DNA from: Sulfurospirillum barnesii SES-3
GTDB lineage: Bacteria > Campylobacterota > Campylobacteria > Campylobacterales > Sulfurospirillaceae
Assembly: GCF_000265295.1 (NCBI RefSeq)
Contig: NC_018002.1
Location: 62,001-126,000, forward strand
Length of the DNA: 64,000 nt
Direction: 5' to 3'
The position numbers and the translations under genes were made by a program. The notes beneath the pieces are model-generated. The model had not been told where the DNA came from. It saw nothing but the letters and a program-made list of their open reading frames with translations, and did not search any database. Shown piece by piece: positions 1 to 8,773 of this stretch. Within the stretch, counting starts at the first letter, position 1; each line of letters opens with the position of its first letter.

Positions 1-33
1 TGAGCTTGGATTATAGATTTTTTTGCGATCCAC
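1..33 (-). CDS. nrdB: Ribonucleoside-diphosphate reductase beta subunit, N-terminal fragment cut by window edge
   Basis: Only the first eleven codons are visible. They begin with GTG and read VDRKKIYNPSS. This matches the way epsilonproteobacterial class I reductase small subunits begin (an RKKIYNP motif near the N-terminus, recalled from the family). An AAGGA ribosome-binding sequence lies just upstream on the minus strand. An in-frame ATG at 51 lacks one. NrdB carries the di-iron tyrosyl radical that activates NrdA, which is encoded at 4051-6417. The gene continues to the left of the window, so identity rests on eleven residues and on the ribonucleotide-reductase neighbourhood. Confidence 0.6.
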   Translation of the reverse strand, partial: MDRKKIYNPSS

Positions 34-137
34 GAGGATTCCTTGTATCATTTTTATTGTAAAATTGACGTTACCAACAAAGTTTATAAGCAGCGTTACA
101 AGAGCTTTGGTGGTTTGAGCTGTAAGCAATTATTGTA

Positions 138-833
138 TCAAAAATTTCTTAATTCTATGGGGATAATGGAGGATAATTCACTGATTTTAAACTTATTTTG
201 TTGCTCTTTTGTTTCACCGAGGGTTTGGCTTACATGTAAATAATTTTGAAGGTAGTAAATACCGCAATACCCCTTTACATGTAAATCATTAATGATAGCA
301 TTGAGGTGTTTGGGTGTTAGAAAATCACTGTGCAATGTGGTACGTACTTCAAAAGGAAATTGGCTGTGAATTAGGTAGTTGAGGCTCTCTTCAAAGTCTT
401 CAAAATGGGCATGGTGTGTTAAAGTGCTGTAGTACTCTTTGGGTGCTTTGTAATCCAGCGCAATGTAATCAACAAGCTTTTTTTCAATTAATCGTTTCAG
501 TACATGAGGATGTGTACCATTGGTATCAATTTTGATTTTGTAGTCTAACGCTTTAACGGCTTCACAAAAGCTTTCAAGATGAGGGAACAAAGTACACTCC
601 CCTCCACTTAGAACAACAGCCTCAAGCCGACCTTTACGATTTTTAAGAAATTCAAGGGCTGATTCAAGGCTTATCTCACCTTTTCCTCTTACGATCTGTG
701 GATTGTAGCAATAAGGACATGCCATATTGCATTTAGTAAACCAAAAAATAGACGCTAGATGACCTTGATAATCCAGCGTCGTAAATTTGGTAATGCTGTG
801 AATTGGCTTATTTGCAAGCACATTTTTCAACAA
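138..833 (-). CDS. nrdG: Anaerobic ribonucleotide reductase activating protein (radical SAM)
   Basis: This 231-residue radical-SAM enzyme would use a 4Fe-4S cluster and S-adenosylmethionine to place the glycyl radical on class III ribonucleotide reductase. The cluster ligands are visible as C35-x3-C39-x2-C42, followed by PYCYNP and a GGE motif near residue 77. The predicted start is TTG and overlaps the end of the 54-residue glycyl-radical ORF by 26 bp, so translation is probably coupled. Two copies of the TACATGTA palindrome lie in its 3' part (230-240 and 274-285), both read as Leu-His-Val. The exact start codon is uncertain. Confidence 0.9.
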   Translation of the reverse strand: MLKNVLANKPIHSITKFTTLDYQGHLASIFWFTKCNMACPYCYNPQIVRGKGEISLESALEFLKNRKGRLEAVVLSGGECTLFPHLESFCEAVKALDYKIKIDTNGTHPHVLKRLIEKKLVDYIALDYKAPKEYYSTLTHHAHFEDFEESLNYLIHSQFPFEVRTTLHSDFLTPKHLNAIINDLHVKGYCGIYYLQNYLHVSQTLGETKEQQNKFKISELSSIIPIELRNF

Positions 834-972
834 ATTGAATACGCTCTTTGTGCTCGCCCGTTTTGCCTACATTAAAACTCTCTACGGGTCTGTGGTAGCC
901 CATAACACGGGTATAAACAATGCATTTGGTACGTCTATCTTTTAAATGCTCTAAAATCTCAGTTTGGCTCAT
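808..972 (-). CDS. Small glycyl-radical subunit of class III ribonucleotide reductase (54 aa)
   Basis: This 54-codon ORF starts with ATG at 972. That ATG overlaps the TGA stop of nrdD by four bases (ATGA). The product contains TRVMGYHRPV with Gly25 in the glycyl-radical signature RVxGY, followed by an FNVGKTGE stretch of the kind that follows the radical glycine in full-length class III reductases. The upstream 701-residue NrdD ends right after its zinc-binding Cys/His cluster and has no RVxGY motif. The two ORFs together therefore equal one normal NrdD. It overlaps nrdG at its 3' end. The likely role is to carry the radical for NrdD in trans and be activated by NrdG. That role is inferred, not shown. 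Confidence 0.85.
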   Translation of the reverse strand: MSQTEILEHLKDRRTKCIVYTRVMGYHRPVESFNVGKTGEHKERIQFVEKCACK

Positions 973-3074
973 GATACTTCTCCTTTTTTGAATTGTTCAA
1001 GTAACTCTTCGTCACATTTTGGGCAAAATTCATGTTCTCCACTAATGTAGCCATGTTTTTCACACACAGAAAAAACAGGTGTGATAGTAAGGTATGGCAT
1101 ACGGTAGTTCGTAATCACATTTTTCACCAACTTTTTGCATGCTTCAGATGAGCTAATACGCTCTTTCATATAAAGATGCAATACGGTACCGCCAGTATAC
1201 GAACACTGCAAATCGTCTTGTAAATCTAAGGCTTCAAAAGGATCATCGGTAAAATTTGCAGGCAACTGAGAGGAGTTTGTGTAGTACACATTTCTGCCTG
1301 TACCTGCTTGAATAATTTCAGGGTATCGCTTTTTATCTTCTTTCGCAAAGCGGTACGTTGTTCCCTCCGCTGGTGTAGCTTCAAGGTTATAAAGGTTGCC
1401 TGTTGCTTCTTGATACGCCACCATTTTATTACGTACAAATTCTAAGATTTCGTGAGCAAATTCCATTCCATATTCATCAGCAATTGTGTGTTTATCATCG
1501 GTGAAATTGCGAATCATCTCATTGATACCATTGACTCCTATGGTAGAAAAATGGCTATTAAATCCTGGTAAATAGCGTGCGGTATAAGGATAGAGCCCAC
1601 GGTTATACATCTCTTGTACAAAGACGCGTTTTTTTTCTAGAGTTGATTTGGCTAAATCGAGCAAGTACTCAAAACGCTCCATCAACTCTTTTTTATTCCC
1701 TTTGTGCAGGTATCCAAGACGTGCCATATTGAGTGTGACAACACCAATACTCCCTGTCATCTCTGCACTTCCAAAAAGACCTCCACCACGTTTTAAAAGC
1801 TCTCTTAAATCGAGCTGCAAACGACAACACATGCTTCTTACATGCCCTGGTTTGTAGGCTTTTGGATTTTCAACCAATTTCCCCTCAGTATCTCTGACAT
1901 ATTGGCTTCCAATAAAATTTTGAAAATAGGATGAGCCGATTTTGGCAGTGTTTTCAAAGAGAAGTTCGGTATTTTCTCCATCCCAATCAAAATCTTCGGT
2001 AATATTGACGGTAGGGATAGGAAAAGTGAAAGGTTGTCCTGTTTTATCACCTTCTGTCATTACTTCATAGTAAGCTTTATTAATAAGATTCATCTCTTTT
2101 TGGAAATGTTTATAGGTCATGGCTTCAAGCGAGGTAACCCCACGATTTTTAGCCTCTTCAAGCAGTTCTGCATCGTCAATCTCTTTGAAAAGATGGCGTT
2201 GGCTAGATGTTGGAATTTGATCTGCCAAATCGGTTGGGACTGTCCAATCAATTGTGATATTGGTAAAAGGGCTTTGTCCCCAACGTGCTGGAACGTTAAG
2301 GTTGTAAATAAAGCTGCGAATGGCTTTTTTAATCTCTTTGTAGGAAATTTTGTCTTTAAACGCATAAGGAGCTAAGTAGGTATCAAACGAGCTAAACGCT
2401 TGTGCGCCTGCCCATTCGCTTTGTAAAATGCCCAAAAAATTTGCCATTTGACCTAATGCTTCACGGAAGTGTTGTGGCGGACGACTCTCAACTCTCCCAC
2501 GGACACCATTAAATCCTTCATCTAAAAGGACTCGTAAGCTCCACCCTGCGCAATACGCTGTGAGACAGTCCAAATCATGAATGTGGTAGTCACCGTTTCG
2601 ATGCGCTAAACCCTCTTCTTTGGAATAAATTTTATCAAGCCAGTAGTTGGCGATAACTTTTCCAGCGGTGTTATTGACAAGCCCCGCATTGGAGTAGCCT
2701 GTATTGGAGTTCGCTTTAATCCTCCAGTCACTCTTACCAATATACTCTTCAATGGTTTGTGTGGAATTAATATAGGTCGTATCTTCACTGAGCCCTAAAA
2801 TATGTTCACGTTGCATTTTGTGTGTGTGACGGTAAAGCATAAATGAGCGCATCACATCAAAATAACGTGCTTTATAAAGCTCTTGTTCAATCATATCTTG
2901 AAAATCTTCAACTGCTGCGACACGTTTTTTTTCAATACGTTTTAGAATCTCTTGAAAGATACTCTCATCGTACATCACCCCTTCACTTTTGAACGCTTTT
3001 TTAATCGCATCTTCAATTTTGTAGGGTTCAAATTCTTCAGTTGTGCCATCGCGTTTAAGTACTTTGGTTAGCAT
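969..3074 (-). CDS. nrdD: Class III (anaerobic) ribonucleoside-triphosphate reductase, catalytic part
   Basis: This 701-residue protein would reduce ribonucleotides to deoxyribonucleotides without oxygen. An ATP-cone allosteric domain covers about residues 1-90. A conserved Cys-Cys pair sits at 416-417 (SMCCRL), and the family motif GSIGVVTLNMARLGY follows. A probable zinc site C671-x2-H674-x9-C684-x2-C687 closes the protein. The usual C-terminal glycyl-radical segment is absent and is encoded by the next ORF (808-972). The gene has a GGATAATT ribosome-binding region and a TATAAT box about 29 bp upstream. It is the first gene of a minus-strand set nrdD, small ORF, nrdG, then nrdB. Confidence 0.95.
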   Translation of the reverse strand: MLTKVLKRDGTTEEFEPYKIEDAIKKAFKSEGVMYDESIFQEILKRIEKKRVAAVEDFQDMIEQELYKARYFDVMRSFMLYRHTHKMQREHILGLSEDTTYINSTQTIEEYIGKSDWRIKANSNTGYSNAGLVNNTAGKVIANYWLDKIYSKEEGLAHRNGDYHIHDLDCLTAYCAGWSLRVLLDEGFNGVRGRVESRPPQHFREALGQMANFLGILQSEWAGAQAFSSFDTYLAPYAFKDKISYKEIKKAIRSFIYNLNVPARWGQSPFTNITIDWTVPTDLADQIPTSSQRHLFKEIDDAELLEEAKNRGVTSLEAMTYKHFQKEMNLINKAYYEVMTEGDKTGQPFTFPIPTVNITEDFDWDGENTELLFENTAKIGSSYFQNFIGSQYVRDTEGKLVENPKAYKPGHVRSMCCRLQLDLRELLKRGGGLFGSAEMTGSIGVVTLNMARLGYLHKGNKKELMERFEYLLDLAKSTLEKKRVFVQEMYNRGLYPYTARYLPGFNSHFSTIGVNGINEMIRNFTDDKHTIADEYGMEFAHEILEFVRNKMVAYQEATGNLYNLEATPAEGTTYRFAKEDKKRYPEIIQAGTGRNVYYTNSSQLPANFTDDPFEALDLQDDLQCSYTGGTVLHLYMKERISSSEACKKLVKNVITNYRMPYLTITPVFSVCEKHGYISGEHEFCPKCDEELLEQFKKGEVS

Positions 3075-3102
3075 AATTATCCTAGATTTAAAAGTAAGAT
3101 TG

Positions 3103-3108
3103 ATTATA
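3103..3108 (-). promoter_or_regulatory. Putative -10 box of the nrdD promoter
   Basis: The minus strand reads TATAAT about 29 bp before the nrdD start codon. No clear -35 box is seen, which is normal for promoters of this class of bacteria. I looked for FNR-type or NrdR-type operators in 3109-3282 and found none convincing. The same gap has a CCCC/GGGG inverted repeat at about 3162-3177 of unknown role. Confidence 0.4.
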
Positions 3109-3282
3109 GTGCGAGTAAAATTTAAAGAAACTTAATGATTAAGGTGAAACAACTTTGTCACACCCCAAAATTAGGGGATTTTTATGTTTATTTATTAATG
3201 TTTACAATACCTAAAATATAGTAATTTGACTCAATTTTGTAGAGAAAATTCTAAAACTATTATATTAATTTAAATACTAATT

Positions 3283-3984
3283 TTATGTTGTTTTTAGCGC
3301 ATACTTTAATGCAGCGTTTACATGTAAAAGGGTTGTATCAAATAAGGGTAAATCTGTCATTTTTTGATCAAGTAAAAGACCAATTTCTGTGCATCCTAAT
3401 ATAACGGAATCAATACTTTTATCATCTTTTTTTAGGGTATTTATTAGGGTTAAAAAAAGTTTTTGTGAATCTGTTTTGATTTTTCCTACACACAGTTCAT
3501 CAAAGATAATACGATTAATATTCTGGATAGATTGTTCATCAGGAATGACAACATCAATGTTATGTTGGTGCAAAATATCGGTATAAAATCTCTCTTGAAG
3601 GGTGAATTTTGTTCCCAAGAGAATGGCTTTGTGTGCACCCTTTTCTTTGAGAGCCTCTGCTGTTGCTTCGGCAATATGTAAAAAAGGTATTGAAATATGT
3701 GGCGTGATGAGCGGAAGAATTTTATGCATGGTATTGGTGCATAAAAGTATAAAATCCGCACCTGCTCGCTCTAAAGAGAGGGCTGCTTCTTGAAGAATAT
3801 GCGCAGCCTCTTCCCATCTTCCTTCTTTTTGAAAGGCTGCAATAGGAGCAAAATCAACAGAATAGAGTATAACTTTTGCACTGTGAAGCCCACCTAAGTT
3901 TGCTTTAACACCTTCATTAAGGAGCGTATAATAGCTAAGTGTTGACTCCCAACTCATTCCACCAATAAGTCCTATCGTTTTCAC
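3283..3984 (-). CDS. Aspartate/glutamate racemase family protein (YgeA/RacX-like)
   Basis: The 233-residue protein belongs to the cofactor-independent Asp/Glu racemase superfamily. It opens with TIGLIGGMSWEST, carries the two catalytic-type cysteines in LLCTNTMH and LGCTEIG, and has the usual length. It would interconvert L- and D-amino acids; the substrate cannot be told from sequence. The start is GTG, preceded by AAAGGA. That Shine-Dalgarno sequence directly abuts a TTACATGTAA palindrome at 3993-4004. A second palindrome copy lies near the gene's 3' end (3317-3328) and reads LHV. It sits between nrdA and nrdD with no obvious metabolic link. Confidence 0.8.
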   Translation of the reverse strand: MKTIGLIGGMSWESTLSYYTLLNEGVKANLGGLHSAKVILYSVDFAPIAAFQKEGRWEEAAHILQEAALSLERAGADFILLCTNTMHKILPLITPHISIPFLHIAEATAEALKEKGAHKAILLGTKFTLQERFYTDILHQHNIDVVIPDEQSIQNINRIIFDELCVGKIKTDSQKLFLTLINTLKKDDKSIDSVILGCTEIGLLLDQKMTDLPLFDTTLLHVNAALKYALKTT

Positions 3985-3992
3985 AATTATCC

Positions 3993-4004
3993 TTTACATG
4001 TAAC
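3993..4004. repeat. Iterated palindrome copy abutting the racemase Shine-Dalgarno
   Basis: TTTACATGTAAC lies between nrdA and the racemase gene. On the minus strand its GTAAA end runs straight into the AAAGGA ribosome-binding site. It is one of 37 TACATGTA copies in the window. Confidence 0.7.
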
Positions 4005-4050
4005 GTGGTATGACTCAATCGTGTGTACGAAAAGTCATACCACTCTTTTA

Positions 4051-6417
4051 TTACTGACACCCCTCACATTCAATGCTGCGATCGGCGACTTCTAGTTTAT
4101 TTTCAGGAGATTGTGAACGTAAATAATAGGTCGATTTAATCCCCAGTTTCCAAGCAAGCATATAGATGTCATTAAGGTATTTACCACTAGCTTTATCCAG
4201 AGTAATAAAAATATTAAGACTTTGTCCTTGATCCACCCATTTTTGACGAATAGCACCTGCTTTGACCAAAATTCTTTGGTCTAGTTCATACGCAGGGGTA
4301 TAAAAGTTCCATGTATTTGGATTTAAATTAGGAGCAACCACTGGAATCATACCTGAGAGGTTTTCTTCAAACCATTTACGTTTATACACAGGCTCTATTG
4401 TTTGGGTGGTTCCCACCAAGATAGAGATGGAACTTGTTGGCGCAATCGCCATTAAATAACCATTACGCATACCATTATGTTTTACTTTTTCCCTTAGGCT
4501 CTCCCAGTCATAAAGGTAGCCAAAAAGACCTCCTCTATCCACCAATTTTTTAGCCTCTTCATTGGCCGAATCAATGGGGAAAATGCCTCTACTCCATTTT
4601 GAACCAGAAAATTCTGGGTATGCACCTTTTTCAATCGAGAGGTTAGATGAAGCTAAAATGGCGTTGTAGCTAATTGCTTCCATCACTTCATCAATTTTAC
4701 TAAAATGCTCATTGCTTCCCCATTCAATGCCTTGTTCTGCTAGCATTTGTGCTTCGCCCATAACCCCTAGCCCAATCGCACGTGATTTGAGGTTGGTGTG
4801 TTTGACTTTTGCATGTGGATAAAAATTTAAATCAATGACATTATCAAGCATTCGAATCGCAACAGGAACGGTGCGTTCAATATCCTCTTTGGTATTGATT
4901 TTTGAGAGATTGACACTGGCGAGATTACATACGGCTGTTTTTCCTTCTATCATCTCTTTTTCGACAATAAAAATATCTTTTCCATCAATACTATCAAGGG
5001 CAGTTACTTTTTTTGCTTCTTTGATAATGCCACTATCAACTTTAACCAAATCACTCTCTTCATAGGTTATAAAACTTTGATCGTTAAAAACAATTTTAAT
5101 TTTATAATGATTAGGCTCTGTGTTTTGAAAAATTTCTGTACATAAATTTGAGCTACGAATAATCCCTGTATGATCATTTGGGTTTACTTTATTGGCACTG
5201 TCTTTAAAACAAAGAAAAGGGCTTCCACTTTCAAAATAGCTGGTAAGAATTTTTTTCCATAGCTCTTTTGCTAAGACATGTTCTTTTGCAATTGTCTCAT
5301 TTTGTTCATATGCAAGGTAGCGTCTTTCAAACTCTTTACCATGAACTTCACATAAATCGCCTGTTTGAGCAGGGTCAAAGAGTGTCCACATGGCATTTTC
5401 TTCCACACGCTTCATAAACAGATCATTAATCCACAATGCAGGAAAGAGCTCATGGGCTCTACGTCTTTCTTCACCTGAATTTTTCTTCAAATCCAAAAAG
5501 TCGGAAATATCCATATGCCAAGGCTCTAAATAAACCGCAATGGCACCTTTTCTTGTCCCTAGCTGATCAACTGCAACAGCAATATCATTGGTAATTTTAA
5601 GAAAAGGAATCACGCCACCTGCGGCATTTTTATGCCCGTCTATCATTCCTCCCATGGAGCGAACCAAGTTCCAATCCCAGCCAATGCCTCCACCAAATTT
5701 ACTCAAAAGTGACATCTCTTTGTAGGAGTCAAAAATCCCTTCGATGTTATCAGGTGTGCTTCCGATGTAGCAAGAGCTCAGTTGATGGCGGGTAGTTCGT
5801 GCGTTGGAAAGTGTAGGTGTTGCAAGCATTACTTCAAATTTACTAATGACATCGTAAAACTTCTTGGCCCAATCCCCACAATTCAGTTCATTTTGCGCTA
5901 GGAACATTGCAATTGCCATAAACATGTGCTGAGGTAACTCAATAGGCTGGCTGTGTTTATCTTTAATCAAATAACGATCATGAAGTGTTTTAATGCCAAG
6001 GTAATTAAATTGAAGATCTCGCTCAGGTTTAATATAGGTTTCAAGCTCTTTTAAATTATACTTTTCCTTAAGGCCTAAGGCAATACGTCCCTCTTTTTCA
6101 CATCGCTCAAAATAGTCTTGAAAACTCCCATAACCTGTAAAGCCATTGACCTTATGGTACAAGTCATATAAGAAAAGCCGTGCGGCAACAAATGTCCAAT
6201 TGGGACGGTCAATATCTATTTTATCAACCGCTGTTTTGATCAATGTTTTTTGAATCTCTTCGGTGGTAATTTTATCTCGAAATTGGATTTTCGCATCGAC
6301 CTCGAGTTCGCTTTGGCTGACGTTGTCCAACCCTTGAATAGCAGAACTGGTGTATTTTTGAATTTTTGAAATGTCAAGTGGTTCTATGCGACCATTTCGC
6401 TTTAAGACGGTTAGCAT
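4051..6417 (-). CDS. nrdA: Class I ribonucleoside-diphosphate reductase alpha subunit
   Basis: This 788-residue catalytic subunit would reduce ribonucleoside diphosphates aerobically together with NrdB. It has an N-terminal ATP-cone (about 1-90), the thiol pair partner C216 (SSCYIG), and the active-site triad N424, C426, E428 in SNLCTEI. A CNLASVNLS motif follows, and a C-terminal redox pair CEGC at 784-787 would be reloaded by thioredoxin-type proteins. Its start overlaps the end of purB by 7 bp, so the two are co-transcribed. Having class I and class III enzymes side by side suits an organism that meets both oxic and anoxic conditions. Confidence 0.95.
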   Translation of the reverse strand: MLTVLKRNGRIEPLDISKIQKYTSSAIQGLDNVSQSELEVDAKIQFRDKITTEEIQKTLIKTAVDKIDIDRPNWTFVAARLFLYDLYHKVNGFTGYGSFQDYFERCEKEGRIALGLKEKYNLKELETYIKPERDLQFNYLGIKTLHDRYLIKDKHSQPIELPQHMFMAIAMFLAQNELNCGDWAKKFYDVISKFEVMLATPTLSNARTTRHQLSSCYIGSTPDNIEGIFDSYKEMSLLSKFGGGIGWDWNLVRSMGGMIDGHKNAAGGVIPFLKITNDIAVAVDQLGTRKGAIAVYLEPWHMDISDFLDLKKNSGEERRRAHELFPALWINDLFMKRVEENAMWTLFDPAQTGDLCEVHGKEFERRYLAYEQNETIAKEHVLAKELWKKILTSYFESGSPFLCFKDSANKVNPNDHTGIIRSSNLCTEIFQNTEPNHYKIKIVFNDQSFITYEESDLVKVDSGIIKEAKKVTALDSIDGKDIFIVEKEMIEGKTAVCNLASVNLSKINTKEDIERTVPVAIRMLDNVIDLNFYPHAKVKHTNLKSRAIGLGVMGEAQMLAEQGIEWGSNEHFSKIDEVMEAISYNAILASSNLSIEKGAYPEFSGSKWSRGIFPIDSANEEAKKLVDRGGLFGYLYDWESLREKVKHNGMRNGYLMAIAPTSSISILVGTTQTIEPVYKRKWFEENLSGMIPVVAPNLNPNTWNFYTPAYELDQRILVKAGAIRQKWVDQGQSLNIFITLDKASGKYLNDIYMLAWKLGIKSTYYLRSQSPENKLEVADRSIECEGCQ

Positions 6418-7745
6418 TTTGTAAAGACCCTTTTAAAGATTCTATCCACATTTTTAGTGTAGTACGTATAATCAAAGCACTCTCTAATAGCTTCTTCGCT
6501 GAGCTTTGCCCTTAAATCTTCATCACTGAGAAGATTTTGAAGGTATAAACTCTCTTTGTTTTCATTAAGTGCTGCTTTACCTTGTTGTAAATCTGCCCAG
6601 ACTTTCATGGCATTTCTTTGAACAATTTTGTAAGCATCTTCACGAGAAACACCTTTGAGTGGAAGCTCAAGTAAGATGCGTTGTGAAAAGACAAGACCGC
6701 CTGTAAGGTTGAGGTTTTTCATCATGTTCTCTGGGTAAACCACCAATTTTGAGATAACACTGTTGAGCCTGTTGAGCATAAAGTCAGTCGTAATAAATCC
6801 ATCAGGTAAGATAAAACGCTCAACGGAGCTATGGCTGATGTCTCTCTCGTGCCATAATGCCACGTTTTCCATCGCAGGAATGGCATAAGAGCGAATCATA
6901 CGGCAAAGCCCTGTGATATTCTCACTGAGCACGGGATTGCGTTTGTGAGGCATTGCAGAGCTTCCTTTTTGACCTTGTTCAAAAAATTCTTCGCACTCAT
7001 ACACCTCTGTGCGTTGGTAATGACGAACCGTAACAGCAATTTTTTCACAACTTGATGCTAAAAGAGCGAGTGCATTCATTAAAGCAGCATAGCGGTCTCG
7101 TTGAATGACTTGATTGGAAACGGGTGCTGGTTTAAGCCCTAATTCTTCACATACCAACTCTTCAAGTTCAATGGGAGAGTGTGCCATGTTACCCATTGCT
7201 CCACTAATTTGTCCCACTGAAATGACTTCCATAACATTTTCAAGGTTAGTTAGGCTTCGTTTAATCTCTTCATACCAGATTGCAAGGACTAAACCAAACG
7301 TAATAGGTTCTCCATGAATACCATGGCTTCGTCCAACCATTAAGGTCATTTTGTGTTCCATGGCTCTTTTTTTCAAAGATTCCATCAAAATTTTGACATC
7401 GTCAATAATTACATGTAAAGAATCACGCATTTGAAGAGCAACGGCAGTGTCAATACAATCTGAACTGGTCATTCCATAATGCACCCATCTGCTCTCTTCT
7501 CCTAAACTATCCGCTACGCTGGTTAAAAATGCAATGACATCATGGCGGGTTACTTTTTCAATTTCATCAATTCTCTCAATATTAAACTGAGCATTTTTGA
7601 TAATTTTTTCACAATCACTATCAGGAATAAGACCTAGTTTATTCCATGCTTTGGTGGCTGCCTTTTCTACTTTAAGCCATGCATCGTATTTTGCTTCAAT
7701 TGTCCAATGCCGTTTCATCTCTTCTCTAGCGTAGCGCTCTACCAT
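6411..7745 (-). CDS. purB: Adenylosuccinate lyase
   Basis: PurB cleaves adenylosuccinate to AMP plus fumarate and SAICAR to AICAR plus fumarate in purine synthesis. The 444-residue protein has the fumarase/aspartase superfamily signature SSAMPHKRNP at 262-271, a GMTSSD motif near 91-96 and GRSHGIHGEP near 138-147. It is the first gene of the minus-strand run that continues into nrdA through a 7 bp overlap, linking purine supply with deoxynucleotide synthesis. A TTACATGTAA palindrome at 7409-7419 lies inside the gene and is read as Leu-His-Val. Confidence 0.95.
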   Translation of the reverse strand: MVERYAREEMKRHWTIEAKYDAWLKVEKAATKAWNKLGLIPDSDCEKIIKNAQFNIERIDEIEKVTRHDVIAFLTSVADSLGEESRWVHYGMTSSDCIDTAVALQMRDSLHVIIDDVKILMESLKKRAMEHKMTLMVGRSHGIHGEPITFGLVLAIWYEEIKRSLTNLENVMEVISVGQISGAMGNMAHSPIELEELVCEELGLKPAPVSNQVIQRDRYAALMNALALLASSCEKIAVTVRHYQRTEVYECEEFFEQGQKGSSAMPHKRNPVLSENITGLCRMIRSYAIPAMENVALWHERDISHSSVERFILPDGFITTDFMLNRLNSVISKLVVYPENMMKNLNLTGGLVFSQRILLELPLKGVSREDAYKIVQRNAMKVWADLQQGKAALNENKESLYLQNLLSDEDLRAKLSEEAIRECFDYTYYTKNVDRIFKRVFTKC

Positions 7746-7862
7746 TTTTCATCCTTACCTGTTTGTGATTTTTCTGTGATAAAATACGAGGAAGTTATCC
7801 ATTAAATCGTGTTTTATGTGATGATGAATTCTAACAATTTCGGACTAAAAAAGGGTTGAATT

Positions 7863-8771
7863 TTGGCGTATACTTTGAAAAAATATCTTCTTGAAAAACC
7901 AACACCTGCCTTTCGTTTCATTATGGACACCTTTGGCGTGAGTATGGGTGAAGCACAAAAAATTATTGACAAACGGCGTGTCTTTGTAGAAGATGTACAG
8001 CTTTTGCGTAAATCAACTCTTATTTCTGGAAATATCAGTGTGGTGGTTTTTGAAGGAGATTCAAAAGGCTTAAAGCCCGTTTTTGAAACGGATGATTTTG
8101 CTGTTTTTGACAAACCAAGTGGGGTCATGATTCATCCGAGAAAGCGAAGCGATGGTTATACACTCAATGATGAGATAAAATCGCTTTATGGTAAAGATGC
8201 TAATGCTGCTCACCGTATTGATAAAAGCACAAGTGGACTTGTTTTAGTAGGAAAACACAAACAATCAGAAATTGAACTTAAGAGACTTTTTGCCACACGA
8301 AATGTACAAAAGAGTTATTTAGCATTGGTAAAAGGGTGTATTGCCTCTGAAGTGTTTATTGATGAAAAATTAAAACGGGATGTTGAAACAAGTCAGATTC
8401 GTTTAAAAGTTCATGTGGATGAGCGTGGTAAACCTTCTCAAACAAAGATTATTCCTTTGCACTATTTTGAAGATAAAGATGTTACCTTTGTTAGAGCAAT
8501 TCCTTACACGGGAAGACAACATCAAATTCGTGCACATTTGTTCCACGTGAAACATCACATTATTGGTGATCCAATTTATGGTATCAATGAAGAAGATGCT
8601 GAACGTTTTTTAGATGGTACGATGTGTGCAACAGAACAATATGAAATTACTAAAAGTTCACGTCTTCTTTTACATGCACAAAGTTTATCATTTGAGTACA
8701 AAGGGATCTCCTATAATATAGAATCTTACTTTGACGCTCAAACAGAATTTTATAAATTGATGAAAGGCTAA
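7863..8771 (+). CDS. RluA-family pseudouridine synthase
   Basis: The 302-residue protein would isomerise uridines in rRNA or tRNA. An S4-like RNA-binding region lies near residues 25-60, and the catalytic motif HRIDKSTSGLVL with its Asp follows near residue 120. A YTGRQHQIRAHL motif comes near residue 220. The start is TTG with AAAGGG upstream. The gene runs opposite to purB, and GATAAAAT in the shared upstream region may be its -10 box. An exact parS-type site (8539-8554) lies inside the gene, where it encodes part of FHVKHH. Which RNA position it modifies cannot be told. Confidence 0.88.
   Translation: MAYTLKKYLLEKPTPAFRFIMDTFGVSMGEAQKIIDKRRVFVEDVQLLRKSTLISGNISVVVFEGDSKGLKPVFETDDFAVFDKPSGVMIHPRKRSDGYTLNDEIKSLYGKDANAAHRIDKSTSGLVLVGKHKQSEIELKRLFATRNVQKSYLALVKGCIASEVFIDEKLKRDVETSQIRLKVHVDERGKPSQTKIIPLHYFEDKDVTFVRAIPYTGRQHQIRAHLFHVKHHIIGDPIYGINEEDAERFLDGTMCATEQYEITKSSRLLLHAQSLSFEYKGISYNIESYFDAQTEFYKLMKG
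8539..8554. other. parS-type centromere site 1
   Basis: TGTTCCACGTGAAACA matches the bacterial parS consensus TGTTNCACGTGAAACA at every fixed position. It lies inside the pseudouridine synthase gene. ParB binds such sites to segregate origins. An identical copy lies at 10855-10870. parA and parB are not in this window. Confidence 0.85.
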
Positions 8772-8773
8772 AA

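Noticed and set aside
43-243. 66-codon plus-strand ORF
   Set aside because: It overlaps the 3' end of nrdG on the other strand, has no ribosome-binding site and no recognisable motif. It is a shadow frame.
3162-3185. CCCC/GGGG hairpin with T-run upstream of nrdD
   Set aside because: The T-run is on the strand that has no transcribed gene here, so it was not called a terminator.
3119-3205. Possible 28-residue plus-strand ORF between nrdD and the racemase
   Set aside because: No ribosome-binding site, no promoter on that strand and no recognisable design.
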